A DNA stretch of 64,000 bases from Apostichopus japonicus (Eukaryota > Echinodermata > Holothuroidea > Aspidochirotida > Stichopodidae), in contig NC_092568.1 of assembly GCF_037975245.1 (NCBI RefSeq), forward strand, positions 27,772,501 to 27,836,500, read 5' to 3'. The stretch's first letter is position 1. Each line of letters opens with the position of its first letter. Both the position numbers and the translations under genes were made by a program. A model generated the notes under the pieces. That model was not told the origin of the DNA and searched no databases. It was given only the letters and a program-made list of their open reading frames with translations. This document shows, in pieces, positions 33,920 to 45,119 of the stretch.

Positions 33920-34070
33920 GGGAGTGTCACTACCTGACAAGCCCTATAGGGTTTTTTAGTACACTTCCTTTCACAAGTTTTGTTTCTTATCTCCTTTTAT
34001 GTCATATGTCATACTTATGTTAAAATAGAACAAAAATCAATAAATGAAATGAAATAAATGAAATTAGTTA
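33920..34070 (+). mobile_element. LINE-like 3' tail fragment
   Basis: ACAAGCCCTATAGGG…TAGTACACTTCC…TTTCACAAG and an AATCAATAAATGAAATGAAATAAATGAAA tail resemble the 3' ends at 9370 and 28815. The match is weaker than for those. Confidence 0.45.
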
Positions 34071-34695
34071 CCTTTTTTTTTAATTCGAGTAAAAGTTTTG
34101 TTTTTGTTGTTGTTGATATCAAATCCAAAGGAGTTTAACCCCTGGTCGACCTGGCGAGAGGTCCTACGGGGGATAATAAGTTTGTTTTTATAGAATAGAC
34201 ATTTTTTTTTTTTTTCTTGGAAAGGTTGTCTATGTTCAGTCAGGGAATTGCTGGTAAATGAAGTCTTATATATTTACATTGGACAGGATAGCCATAATCA
34301 TACCCGAGGTCAGAGTCGAAGAGTCAATTATGGAGGGATTTCTAAAGGAGAGGAATTTTTTATGTACTGAGAATTGTGGAGACGGAGTGGTTTCTATTGT
34401 TTGGGTAGGGAGTGGTTGTGGTTTCTATTGTTTGGTAACAATATAATCTGTATTTATAAGTATGCTTGGGCCTAGAACCATTTAGGAAAGGATTTTATTA
34501 ATGGAATGAGACTTTAAGTAGTAACAATTGTGAATACAGAAAGGGTTTGGTTTTGGGGTAGTGAGTTGTTGCGACTTTGTATTTCAGGGGGAGGTCTTCA
34601 ATCAAAGGGTCGTTCTTGAGGTTGTTTTTGTATAACCTGGTGTTGAATTCTTGAAGTCGGGTGAAAGTAGATTTTGTGTTTCCTGCACGGAGAAC

Positions 34696-35169
34696 CTACA
34701 AAGTAGCAATATAGGTAGGGATTTTGAGTGCAAGTCGATAAGCTGTGGTGTGGATTCTGTTTAAAATTTGTTTATTGGGATTAGAGATGGTAAGCAGGGA
34801 GATGCTCCCGTAACTGAGAATCATTTTTACTTTGGATTTATAGATTTGGATAATTTTTTTCGGAGGGAAGTTACATTTGTGTGAGAGGATTTGAATGGAT
34901 TTAAGTTGGAACCAGCAGCGTCCTGCAGTTCTGTTACAAAGTAGATTAAACGATAATTTGCTATCGAAAGTGGTACTAAGGAAGGTTGCATTAGGAGTAG
35001 CAGTGATTGAGGTGTTGAAAAGATTAATTTTGGAAATATGGTTATGGTATTTTGAGTTTATTATGGAGAAATTGGCTAGGTTAGATTTTGAGGGATATAT
35101 TTTTGTTCTCCACATCGAGCACCAATTTTCGAGATGTGTAATTGCTCTTTTAATATTTAGTTCCATCAT
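34696..35169 (-). pseudogene. LINE post-RT domain
   Basis: Open frame of 157 codons: AITHLENWCSMWRTKIYPSK, VKMILSYGSISLLTIS and ILNRIHTTAYRLALKIPTY. It follows the RT core directly and is typical of Jockey and I-type elements. Confidence 0.8.
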
Positions 35170-35189
35170 ATAGATATTTTTACTGGTGC

Positions 35190-35900
35190 TCCAAATGTCT
35201 ATGTCGTCAGTGTACTGACTATAGTTGCATCTGATAGAGGGGGATGTTCAAATCATTAACAAATAGGGTGCAGGGGAGGGGGCTGAGAACAGCGCCCTGT
35301 GGAGTACCTGCACCAAGTGGAAAAGGTTTTGATTGTTGGTTTTTGTAGCATATTTTGGCATTGCGCTCACTAAGGAAAGAGGAAAGAAGTCTGGTGTAAT
35401 TGGAGGGGAGATTAAAGTTAAATAGTTAAATTCTTATGCCGTTGTGCCAAGTTTTGTCGAACGCCTTTTCGGCATCAAGGAAGAGGGCAGTGGTATCATG
35501 TTTTTTTATGAAGCCGATGCAAATTTCTTTGGAAAGGTGGAAAGTTTGGTTTATTGTAGATTTGTGTGCCCGGAATTAGCCTGATTGATACAGGCAAAGT
35601 GATTAATTTGCTGAAGGTGGTTTCTGGTGCGGTTATCTATAATTCTTTCGAAAATCTTACCTAAGGCTAGTAGGAGACTAATTGGTTGATAGTTTTGAAT
35701 TTTGGTGTGTCTTTTCTTAGTTTCGGTATTAAAATCATTTTGGCGGATTTCCACAGGGTTGGGAAATGACCCAGTCTAAGGAGTTCGTTAAATAGTGGGA
35801 AAATATGAGAGTTAATGAATATAGGAGGCCGACGGAGGGGAATCTTTTAGCATTAGGTCATTTATGTTGTCAAGACCAGGGGAGGAGGCATTTTTGCATA
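35190..35900 (-). pseudogene. LINE reverse transcriptase core
   Basis: Shows KIQNYQPISLLLALGKIFER (near 35690), GTPQGAVLSPLPCTLFVND (near 35300) and QYTDDIDIW (near 35205), the last being a variant of the YADD catalytic box. Several frameshifts. Confidence 0.82.
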
Positions 35901-37059
35901 TTCAGTGGCACTATACCAATCATTTATATCTATTTCTTTGAGTAGAGGGATGTTTTTGTTGAGACATCCTTAGAAGTTGGGGATAAAGCTGGTTGCATTA
36001 CAGATAATTGTACAGTCTATTTTGTGTTGGAATCTGTTATCGTATGGAGGGCCATCTAAGATATTGAATATAGTTTTCAAGTATGATTCACTAAGCTTTA
36101 TTTGGTCTTAAGTTTTTGTGATGAGGTTACCTACTTTATCTCTAAGGCATTCGTCTGTATTACCTGTGTTTGGGTTGTAATGGGTTTATGATATTTTTTT
36201 AATTTTTCCAAAAGTGTTTTGGGTATTTGTCATTAATGATTGAATCGCATTTGTTTTGGACTCGGTTTTGGTCGACCGCAGATATTTGTCTATTTATTTG
36301 TTTTTTAAGTTGGTTAATTTAGGTTTTTAGAGTTGGATCTGGGGAGATCATATAGGTTCTATGTAGTCGACGTCTGATTTATTTAGTGTAAGAATATTCC
36401 TATTTAGTATTGGATTTCTGTTTTGTTTTTAAGGGGCAGTGTTTTTTGAAGGTATTAAAGATATGTTGGGCAATGCTGTCACAATATATGCCAATGTAAT
36501 TTAGCTTGTTGTTGTGGTAATTGGCAATAGTGTTGTTTGCTATGATCCCTTTTTAAATGATGTCCAGTCTGTTTTATTGTAATTATACGTTAATTCGTTA
36601 TTTTGGATGCGACTGAGGTTTATGACTAGCTCAAAAAGGAGTGGAAAATGGTCACTGATTAGGTCATCTTCTAGGATTTGAATCGAATGAGTTTTAGTTG
36701 CGAGGAGGTTTGAGGTTATGGCATAGTAAAGTAGTTCAGTATTATTGTTTATTGGGTTTATCCTAGTTTTGGTATTTTGGTTAATTATTGTTAAGTTGTG
36801 TTTATCACGTATTTCTAAGAGGGATATGCCTTTTTCAGATGTTTTGGTGCTACCAAAAATGATGTGGTGGGCATTTAAATCTCCTAGTAGTATTGTATTT
36901 TTATTAGAACTTTTTTTGATTGTGGTTATGGGCTCATTTGGGGACTATAATAGCTAATAATGTGGAGAGGTTTATTGTCTCTTTCGAGTACAATTTCAAT
37001 TGTTTGGGTTTGTTAGGGAGGAGGGTGGCTTTGAGGTTGTTTTTTTCAGCAATAAGTAC

Positions 37060-37263
37060 TCATCCCATAGATCGAGAGATATCGTGTCTGAAAGTTTGGT
37101 AACCAGGAATGCTAAGGTGGGAATTTGTATTTAGTTTAGTTTCGTTTAACAGATTGATATCCGGGGAGTGGTTGGCGAATATACTAAGTAGGAGGCTTAA
37201 TTTTGGAAGGATGTTGATGTTTAGGTGGAGGAACTTGACCGAAGGAGGGAGTGTGCTTGTCAT
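37060..37263 (-). pseudogene. LINE endonuclease N-terminus
   Basis: Reads VKFLHLNINILPKLSLLLSI, then SPDINLLNETKLN with the Glu of the APE active site, then IPGYQTFRHDISRS. Typical start of a LINE apurinic-like endonuclease. Confidence 0.8.
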
Positions 37264-37499
37264 GTAGGTGATTGAGGAGGGCTAAATATTGAAGGATGGT
37301 GGAGACGTTCCATAATTACAGTTTCTGGGATATTTAAGTTTAGGTGTTTTAGTGCTAACACGGTGGCGTAACTGGCAAGGTTGTCAGATTTAATATTAAT
37401 ATTGGCTTTTTGGAAGGTGTATTGTACTAATTCAATTACAAAGGTTGCGATATTAAGTTTTTTTTCAGTGAGGATTTTATTTGTTATTTCAATTTTAGG

Positions 37500-37745
37500 G
37501 GTAAATTGGTTACATTCGCGTAGGTTCTTTGTTCTTGTTGTTTGTTATTAGCTTCAGTTTTAGCTTCTTTAAATTTTGGGCATCCTTTGTAAAGGGTGAC
37601 ATGAGTCCCTGAGCAATTGGCACATTTTGGGTTTTCTTTTGGTTTGGGACAGTCTTTAACTCTGTGGTTTTCGCCACATCTGAGACATCTGGTTTGATTT
37701 TTGCAAGTATGGTGGGTGTGTCCAAAAAGTTGACGCTTGAAACAT
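37500..37745 (-). pseudogene. LINE ORF1 zinc-knuckle region
   Basis: Contains two knuckles, CLRCGENHRVKDC and CANCSGTHVTLYKGC, preceded by RQLFGHTHHTCKNQTR. This is the nucleic-acid-binding part of Jockey-type ORF1. The frame is open in this stretch but broken upstream. Confidence 0.8.
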
Positions 37746-38400
37746 TGAGTGATTTGGGGGGGGTTCGTGGTATTATTCTGTTTTGTGTTTAGAGTATCCT
37801 AAGTAGAAACCTTGTTTGATTAGGGATTGTTGAAGCTCTTGTTCTTCAAACGTCATTTTTACTTTCTAAGTTGTATTGTTTGTGGCATGACTAATGAGTC
37901 TTTTAGTTTGTATTGGGGTGTATTCTTGGTCTTTGAGTTCTTGTTCAATATCTTTGATTTGAATTTCAGGGTTTATGCCACAGGCTACTACGGAGAAGTT
38001 TCTTTGTCATACTTTTTTGGGGATTCTTGGTTTGGGGTTGCCTAGTTTAGTCTTTCGAGTCCATGGTTTCAGGAGGATATTTGCAGATTTAGGGTAATGG
38101 GGGTGATTAGGATGTCGTTACTACGAAGACGGTTTATATTTGAGATCATGGCATTTGGTTTTTCTTCATTGATTAGTTTAGCAAGTGTTTATTGGGTTTT
38201 TTGATAGTTCTGGTAAGATTCCTGATACAATGATTGTTTGAGCGGACTTTTTGGTGGTTGGTTTGGAGTTAGAACATAGGTTTATTTCAACGTAGATTGG
38301 ACGTTGTCGTTTTCTGCTATTTTTGTACAGGGATCCAGTCATTAATGTCTACGTCAAAATCAGAGAGGTTTAAGTTTTCGACTAAGGGGGCGGTTATAGG

Positions 38401-38985
38401 TGGGTAAGGGGTTGTCATATTGGCAAAACAGCCCCTCCCTACGGGTTTTAAATGGCTTCTATACAATGAAATTGATCATAAACTTCACTTACCAGAAAGA
38501 ATTAGTCTCTAGCCTAAGACGGCGGACGGAAAGAATAGGAACTCCTTTTGAAGAGACACACTATGAATCGAAAGTGTACTCGGCAGCGTTGTGTTGGTAT
38601 CCAAGGACGCGTACGTTTTGTAAATGGTGGGTAAGTCATAGAGTGAAGGATGATGGGAAGGCGCTATGTCAAAATGCTAACTGTTGACCAATATAGTCCA
38701 CAGAACCCTAAGGAAAGGAGAGGAATGCACAAGAATAGCCAGTTTTCTTCAAAGTAAGTCTCGTACATTTAGCACAAAACATAAAACACTAATTAGCAAC
38801 TAATTCCAACAAAGTTTAGACTGTGATTGAAACTTTACTGGTGGAAACATAATTAAATATATATTACATTTTATGAACCTTTCTTTCTTATGACTAACCT
38901 TGACTGTATATTGCAGCTTTCCAGCTTAGCTGGTGTTTTTCCATCAAATGAGTTTTCTGATCTTGACAACAATCAACTGTCTTTT
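38401..38985. other. Intergenic or LINE flank, nothing assigned
   Basis: The 95-codon frame at 38400 is not recognisable. No repeat match was seen. Confidence 0.35.
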
Positions 38986-38989
38986 TAAT

Positions 38990-40505
38990 TTACCACAACC
39001 CAGACCACACTAATTGGCAACTCTTTCCAACAATCTAAGGTAACAATCATCAATTTAAGATAACCAAAATACTAATTACAAAATGATTCCAACAAACTAA
39101 GGCACCAGGTCTCATTAATTTAGCACAAAACAGACCACACTAGTTAGCAAATCATATCAATAAACTAAGGCAGAACTTATCAATTTAATACAAACACACC
39201 ACACCAATTACCGACTGGTTCCAATAGGCTAAGGCTAAGATCTTATACATTTAGCACAAAAATGTCTCCTACATTTCTAATTAAAAACTAATACCAATAA
39301 ACTAAGGCACCATGTCTCCATAATTTAGCACAAAAACAGACTACATTAATTAGCATCTCATGCCAATAAACTAAGAAACCAATTAGCTTCATTTTGATGT
39401 TGTCATGGTTGCTTGGAATGAGTGGACTGTGTCACTCTGTACAAACTATATCATGGAACTTGTTCAGCCTTTCTGTAAGAATAGTAGTTTAGCACAAAAA
39501 AAACAACATCAAATACCGACTGGTTCCAACAGGCTAAGGCACCATGTCTCATACATTTAGCACAAAAACAAGAACACACCAAATACCCACTGGTTCCAAC
39601 AGGCTAAGGCACTGTGTCTCGTACACTTAGCACAAAAACAGACAACACCAAATACCGACTGGTTCCAACAGGCTAAGGCACAGTGTCTCGTACATTTAGC
39701 ACAAAAACTGACCACACCAAATACCAACTTGTTCCAACAGGCTAAGGCACCGTGTCTCATACATTTAGCACAAAAACTGACCACACCAAATACCAACTGG
39801 TTCCAACAGGCTAAGGCAACTGTCTCATACAATTAGCACAAAAACACACCACACCAATTACCTTTTTCAATAGGCTAAGGCACTGTGTCTCGTACAGTTA
39901 GCACAAAAACAGACCACACCAAATACCGACTGGTTCCAACAGGCTAAGGCACCGTGTCTCATACAATTAGCACAAAAACACACCACACCAATTAACTTTT
40001 TCAATAGGCTAAGGCACTGTGTCTCGTACAGTTAGCACAAAAACAGACCACACCAAATACCGACTGGTTCCAACAGGCTAAGGCAACTGTCTCATACAAT
40101 TAGCACAAAAACACACCACACCAATTACCTTTTTCAATAGGCTAAGGCACTGTGTCTCGTACAGTTAGCACAAAAACTGACCACACCAAATACCGACTGG
40201 TTCCAACAGGCTAAGGCACCGTGTCTCATACAATTAGCACAAAAACACACCACACCAATTACCTTTTTCAATAGGCTAAGGCACTGTGTCTCGTACAGTT
40301 AGCACAAAAACAGACCACACCAAATACCGACTGGTTCCAACAGGCTAAGGCACCGTGTCTCATACAATTAGCACAAAAACACACCACACCAATTACCTTT
40401 TTCAATAGGCTAAGGCACTGTGTCGCGTACAGTTAGCACAAAAACAGACCACACCAAAGTACCCACTGGTTCCAACAGGCTAAGGCACCGTGTCTCCTAC
40501 ATTTA
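38990..40505. repeat. 67-bp satellite with 134-bp higher-order unit
   Basis: Each monomer has TTAGCACAAAAACA, CCACACCAA, a variable middle, AGGCTAAGGCAC and TGTCTCGTACA. Type A monomers carry ACCGACTGGTTCCAACAGG and type B carry TTACCTTTTTCAATAGG. From 39897 they alternate A-B with a period of 133-134 bp (39897, 40031, 40164, 40298, 40432). The left part (38990-39830) is more diverged and mostly type A. Confidence 0.93.
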
Positions 40506-40593
40506 GAAATGATCTTGACAACAATCAACTGTTGAGAGGACAAGACTGATGTTCATGATACTGGCTCACACTGATGTTTTCCTTGAATCTTAC

Positions 40594-40695
40594 TTTTTCT
40601 CCAATGTCTGTTAAATCACCTCCAGATAACACTTCCAGATCTCTCTGTAGAGGACAGGCTTGAAGGATCTTCTCGTATTTGGTGGAGTTTATGAT
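40594..40695 (-). CDS. Lone ABCC-type transporter exon (first nucleotide-binding domain)
   Basis: Reads STKYEKILQACPL, QRDLEVLSGGDLTDIGEK, then a donor GTAAGA. This is the segment between Walker A and the signature motif in ABCC/MRP transporters (…ACAL..DLEILP.GD.TEIGEKG, from memory). The 102-nt length fits one exon of that family. The proposed acceptor (TTGAAAG) has no pyrimidine tract, and neither the Walker A exon nor the LSGGQ exon was found nearby, so it may be a duplicated or dead fragment. Confidence 0.55.
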
Positions 40696-41072
40696 CTTTC
40701 AACCACTTGTTCTAAACCTGATCCAGCTTCATTACAGACATCCAAGACTCACAATTTTCCTTCAATTTTCTTCATCTTCTTCTTTCACCTGAGACAGTAT
40801 TGTAAAAGATAAGAAGATTTCATATATTGGAAAGCAGATAGACATTGCAACTAGACTCATTTTTATACACTCCCTCCCTTCCTCCCCTCCCTCCCCCTGA
40901 CTACCTAAACAACCCTGACTGCTGCCTCATTGATATAACTATGTATAAACAAATGTATATGATTGTGGTTTAATGGCAGAAATAAACAAAACAAATACCA
41001 GAGCTTAAATATTTCTGTGTTACTATAGTAAACTGCATACCCAAACGGAAGCATTACAGAATCTTCAATGTC

Positions 41073-41144
41073 TCAGACCTCCAGCAGGATGTTACAGTCA
41101 CAGTTCATGGAGTCTCCTTGTGAATCAGTGTGGCCAATGCAATG
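41073..41144 (-). CDS. Exon-like segment, possible terminal exon
   Basis: After an acceptor TTTGTCTTTACAG, 23 codons read CIGHTDSQGDSMNCDCNILL and end in TGA. Not recognised. The good acceptor is the main support, and it could be chance. Confidence 0.2.
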   Translation of the reverse strand, partial: HCIGHTDSQGDSMNCDCNILLEV

Positions 41145-44100
41145 CTGTAAAGACAAATATCAAAGCAATATGTACAGTATATATATACCTTTGGTGTGAA
41201 ATAATTTTTAGTATTTTTTTTAAAGTAGTTTTACATAAGATCATCTTCCAGTTTGCGTATGCAGATACCTTTTTGATGAATGTTTACAAACATGAATAAA
41301 CTGTACCTCTTTTTTTTACTAAGTGCCTGTTTATTTTTAATACTTGCAATATAACTCTTTAATGAACCTTACTAGACATTGCTATCAAACCTATGGAGTA
41401 CTTCGTAAAATGCCAAAACTTCCTTTGATGTATATTGTTCACTATAATGGTCAACCTGATTGAAAGGAATGAATTCAACACAATTTGAGAACATTTCATC
41501 AGCCAAACAATTTGGAGAGCATGTACTAGTTAAAACAAACTTAGCAAGCACATTCATGAGGAACTGGAAAATTGAAAAATGTCTGAAATAAACATCATTC
41601 TTGAAACGAGAAACTTGACAAGTGAAATAAGGACCGACACTTAAGCTACAACATGTACACTTAGCAAAGATGAAAACTGGCTTTTCAGCCAATACACAAG
41701 TACCAACAACATATTAGTATATTCATGGTAAACCCTCATGTGCTTCCATGACTTCTAGTACCTGTGTAATAATATTCTATATCAACAAGGACAGAGATAC
41801 TATATCTTGTACTTATCTCTCAATACTCTTAATATGTGTTTACCATGAGTTGTGTTCCTCACAACTTTCAATCAATGTTTTCAAATTAAAAACCAAATTA
41901 AAGACAATTACTCAACAATGAGAGGTTGACTTAGCAAAGTTTGAATTCGGTTTAATAATAATCATAGTTTCAGTGAAACAGTTCTGCAGACCATAAAATC
42001 ATGCCTTAGGCATCAAAAGAAGGCTATGATCTGATAAAGATATGCCAAGAGTTGGACCAATACTGTTAAGCCTAGCTTCAGGTCAAAATTATGCTAGTTG
42101 ATCAAATTAATACATGTATATCAATTTAGTTGCCTATGCTAGGTAACATCAGCTTTCATGGAGAGTTTTCTCCATACTTGAACCATCACTAACGTCAATT
42201 AGACCACAGAGCTAGGCCTAATTGCTTGAGAATTTCATTTTACAAAGTACCGTTGCTTGTATAAGAAGCCTAGAATAGGCTAGTTCGTCCCTAGGTTTCC
42301 CATTTTCATTTGGTGGTAGGCCTAGCCTGGGGCCATTTGTTCCCTCCCCTAACAATGTTATTTTCCTCCCACTTAAAAGTTGAGTAACTTACCTCCCCTA
42401 CATCATAGGGGAGTCAAGTACGTTTTCACTGGAAACTAACATTTCCAGGGGAGTTAACTAAGGTTTTTCAGGGGAGGCATATTGGCTAGGCTATGTGGGA
42501 AGAATAGATGTTGTAAGTGGAATAACTGTAAGAAAAGATTTAAAGCAGAAAGGTAAAGTTAAGGGTGAAAAATAACATGGTTAAGGAAACTAACATACTA
42601 TTTTCAAGGGAGGAGACTGTTGTTCTGTAGGCTCTGACTGCATATTCTTGTAGAGTAAGCTAAAGAAAGTTGTGATAGTATGAAAATAGAAAATGTGACC
42701 AGGTATCTTCCTTGTGTAACTGTTCAGTGATTGGAAGATAAAAAATGTTTGTGAATAGGCCGGATTGTTTGCATAGGATTGTATGCGAACATGGGGTAAT
42801 TTACATGCGTGGAATTCATTGTGGTAATGGGTTGTTTGCTTGTATGGCATTCATTGTGGGAATGAATAACATAGACAATTTAGCCTATACAGTAGGTATG
42901 CCCTCCTTGGTTCCTCTCCTTGTTTTCCTATTTACAAGTTTCTTCAATTACTACAAGTACAAGTGTCTCTTTGAAATATGTTCCTTTCTTTCACCAAACT
43001 CTCCTAAATCACAAGACACATTTACTACGTACAGTTGCTTCACTACCTAAATTAATTCTTTCCACAGCCAAGCCGTCTTTCTTTCCTCCCCTGAAAAACG
43101 TTGGTTTCAACCCCTAAAAATAATTTCAGGGAGGAAACTATTGTTTTTATTCTTGAAAGTTGGAGAAGAAACCAACGGCCTTGCCTGTCATGATGGAACA
43201 AAAAAGGAAAGAGAGAGCTTTCATCCTAAGCTAATTTGTCTGGCTGCGAGTTAGTTTCTTGAGGATGTGTTACTGTTAGTGTTAAGTGCTAGATGGCATA
43301 GCCTAGGCTCTGGTAGGCTACTCTGGTAGGAATTTAAAGACATTTATGCCTTTTATACTTGATATCTCTTTCTTAACGTACAGTTAATGTTTTGTTCCAA
43401 TATTTCTCTGCATATTTCAGCTATTATTTTCAATAAAATTGAAAGTGTATTGATGTCTTTCAGTTCCTTTTTTATATGAGCACACATGTACTTGTGATTT
43501 TCCTACCATGAAAATGGAGAAAACTATACCCCTTAATTACTCAAAAGCATTAAGTAACAAATAAAAACGTGAAAAAATAGAGGCATGAAATATAAAGAAT
43601 AGAAATACCGATATTTTTGATGAACCAAGCACAAATATTGTCATATTTTGGTAAAATAATAGCACACTATACAGGGAAGACGGAGCACATTTATCAATGG
43701 GGGGGGGGGGGGAAGGAGCAAAGTGGGGAAAAGAAAGGAGTGCACTACCAAGTAACTTACTTGAACATTCTGTATCGATCTCTCTTTTCTGAAACTTTTA
43801 TCTCCAATGGGGAGGGGGGCACATAAAGTCATCTTCACTGTGAAATAAGTGTAGCAAAAAGTGGGGGTCTGCCTCCCATGTACCTTACCTCCTCCCTCCC
43901 TGCTACACCCTCTTTGTTTCATAGTTTGGTAATGGTTTAAAGAGAGGAAACGGCTGGCCTTAAATTAACAGGCTAACATCATTATTCATGTATATATATT
44001 AGGTGGTCGAATAGTGTATAATGCTGGTCGAATTCTGCATTCATGCGGTCGTATTCTGCCCATGAAATATCATCAAATATATTTTGTGGTATACTGCAAG

Positions 44101-44690
44101 TACAAAAGACAATATTTTAATTCTTTTTAATAATCAATAGTATATGCATCAATCCTGTATTATAAACTAAAAATATATATTTTTATTTCGTTTCGCGAAA
44201 GTAGGAAAGCAAAATGTGTTAAACGGTCATATACTATGCACGCTACCCTAGGCTAATTTAGTTAGGCCTAGCCTAACTGTACTAGCCTTAACCAGAAAGT
44301 AATTAGGCCCAACCAGCTAGGTCTAGTATTTTGTCGGAAGATATAAAGTGACTTACTTTACTTACGTTAATTGTCTAGTGAATATCATATTAGGCCTAGA
44401 TTAGCATTCCAACTAGTATAGACGCCAGTGCCTACGTGAGCTAGCCTATCGTTAGGCCTAAGCGATACTATTATATGATAGGCTAGCGTAATTTCTCATG
44501 CTCGCTGACTCAAACAATGTGAAGTACTAACTTGCTCCACAAAACTAATACACAACCTTCGAGCTGGCGAATATATCTGCCATTCACATTCTTTGGCAGT
44601 TACCACCCATACAGAATAGGCTACAAATTACAATTACGTATGAATTGTTAGCCAACGGCTGCCAGGAAGCGAACTGCACTGCTCGTGTAA
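41145..44690. other. Unique sequence, no supported gene
   Basis: AT-rich, with a G-run at 43699-43712 and several TAGGCCTA palindromes from 42315. The open frames look random. Confidence 0.4.
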
Positions 44691-44701
44691 CCATTCGTGA
44701 G

Positions 44702-44710
44702 CTTTATATA
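44702..44710 (-). promoter_or_regulatory. TATA-box candidate for a minus-strand transcript
   Basis: TATATAAAG on the minus strand is followed, about 30 bp on, by GAGCAGTGCAGTTCGC, a possible initiator. The surroundings are CpG-richer than the neighbourhood. The target gene is not identified. The ABCC-like exon 4 kb further along this strand is one candidate. Confidence 0.3.
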
Positions 44711-45119
44711 CAGATCATAATTCGCGCTCCGTTGCTTAACCTTTGACCACGACCGTGTGCGTCTATGGCAAGCCATGTGGGACAAACACCGCATAATATA
44801 TCAACGTATTAATTGAAAACAAATAAACTAGCAATGACATGCTAGATGCATATCCATTTGAAATCATTACATTTACAACGAAACAATTCAAATGGTCTCA
44901 TAACATAGGCCTAAGGTCATTAAACATGTTGGTCAAGATAACTTATTGAGTTCGCTGCGAATCTCGTCAGAAAAGTTGTTTTAATGACCAATATATCATT
45001 ACCCGAATGGGTTGGTCTGGCATTAGGCCTAGGCGGGACAGTAGGCCTACTGTCATGATCAACCCGGGGGGGGGGGGCGAAGGTGTAGGTCTGACGTATC
45101 CATGGGACAGACATTCTAA

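Larger units (their letters stand above)
34200..38400 (-). mobile_element. Jockey-like LINE, long degenerate copy 1
   Basis: Order on the minus strand is ORF1 with zinc knuckles (37745-37510), APE-type endonuclease start (37263-37060), endonuclease/linker (to about 36000), RT (about 35900-35190) and the post-RT domain (35169-34696). Many frameshifts and stops interrupt it. It covers about 4.2 kb, close to a full element. The outer edges are estimates. A shorter copy lies at 25518-26885. Confidence 0.85.

Noticed and set aside
39557-39832. 91-codon minus-strand frame with repeated ALACWNQ and FCAKCTRH
   Set aside because: It follows the 67-bp satellite period; the frame is lost in neighbouring monomers.
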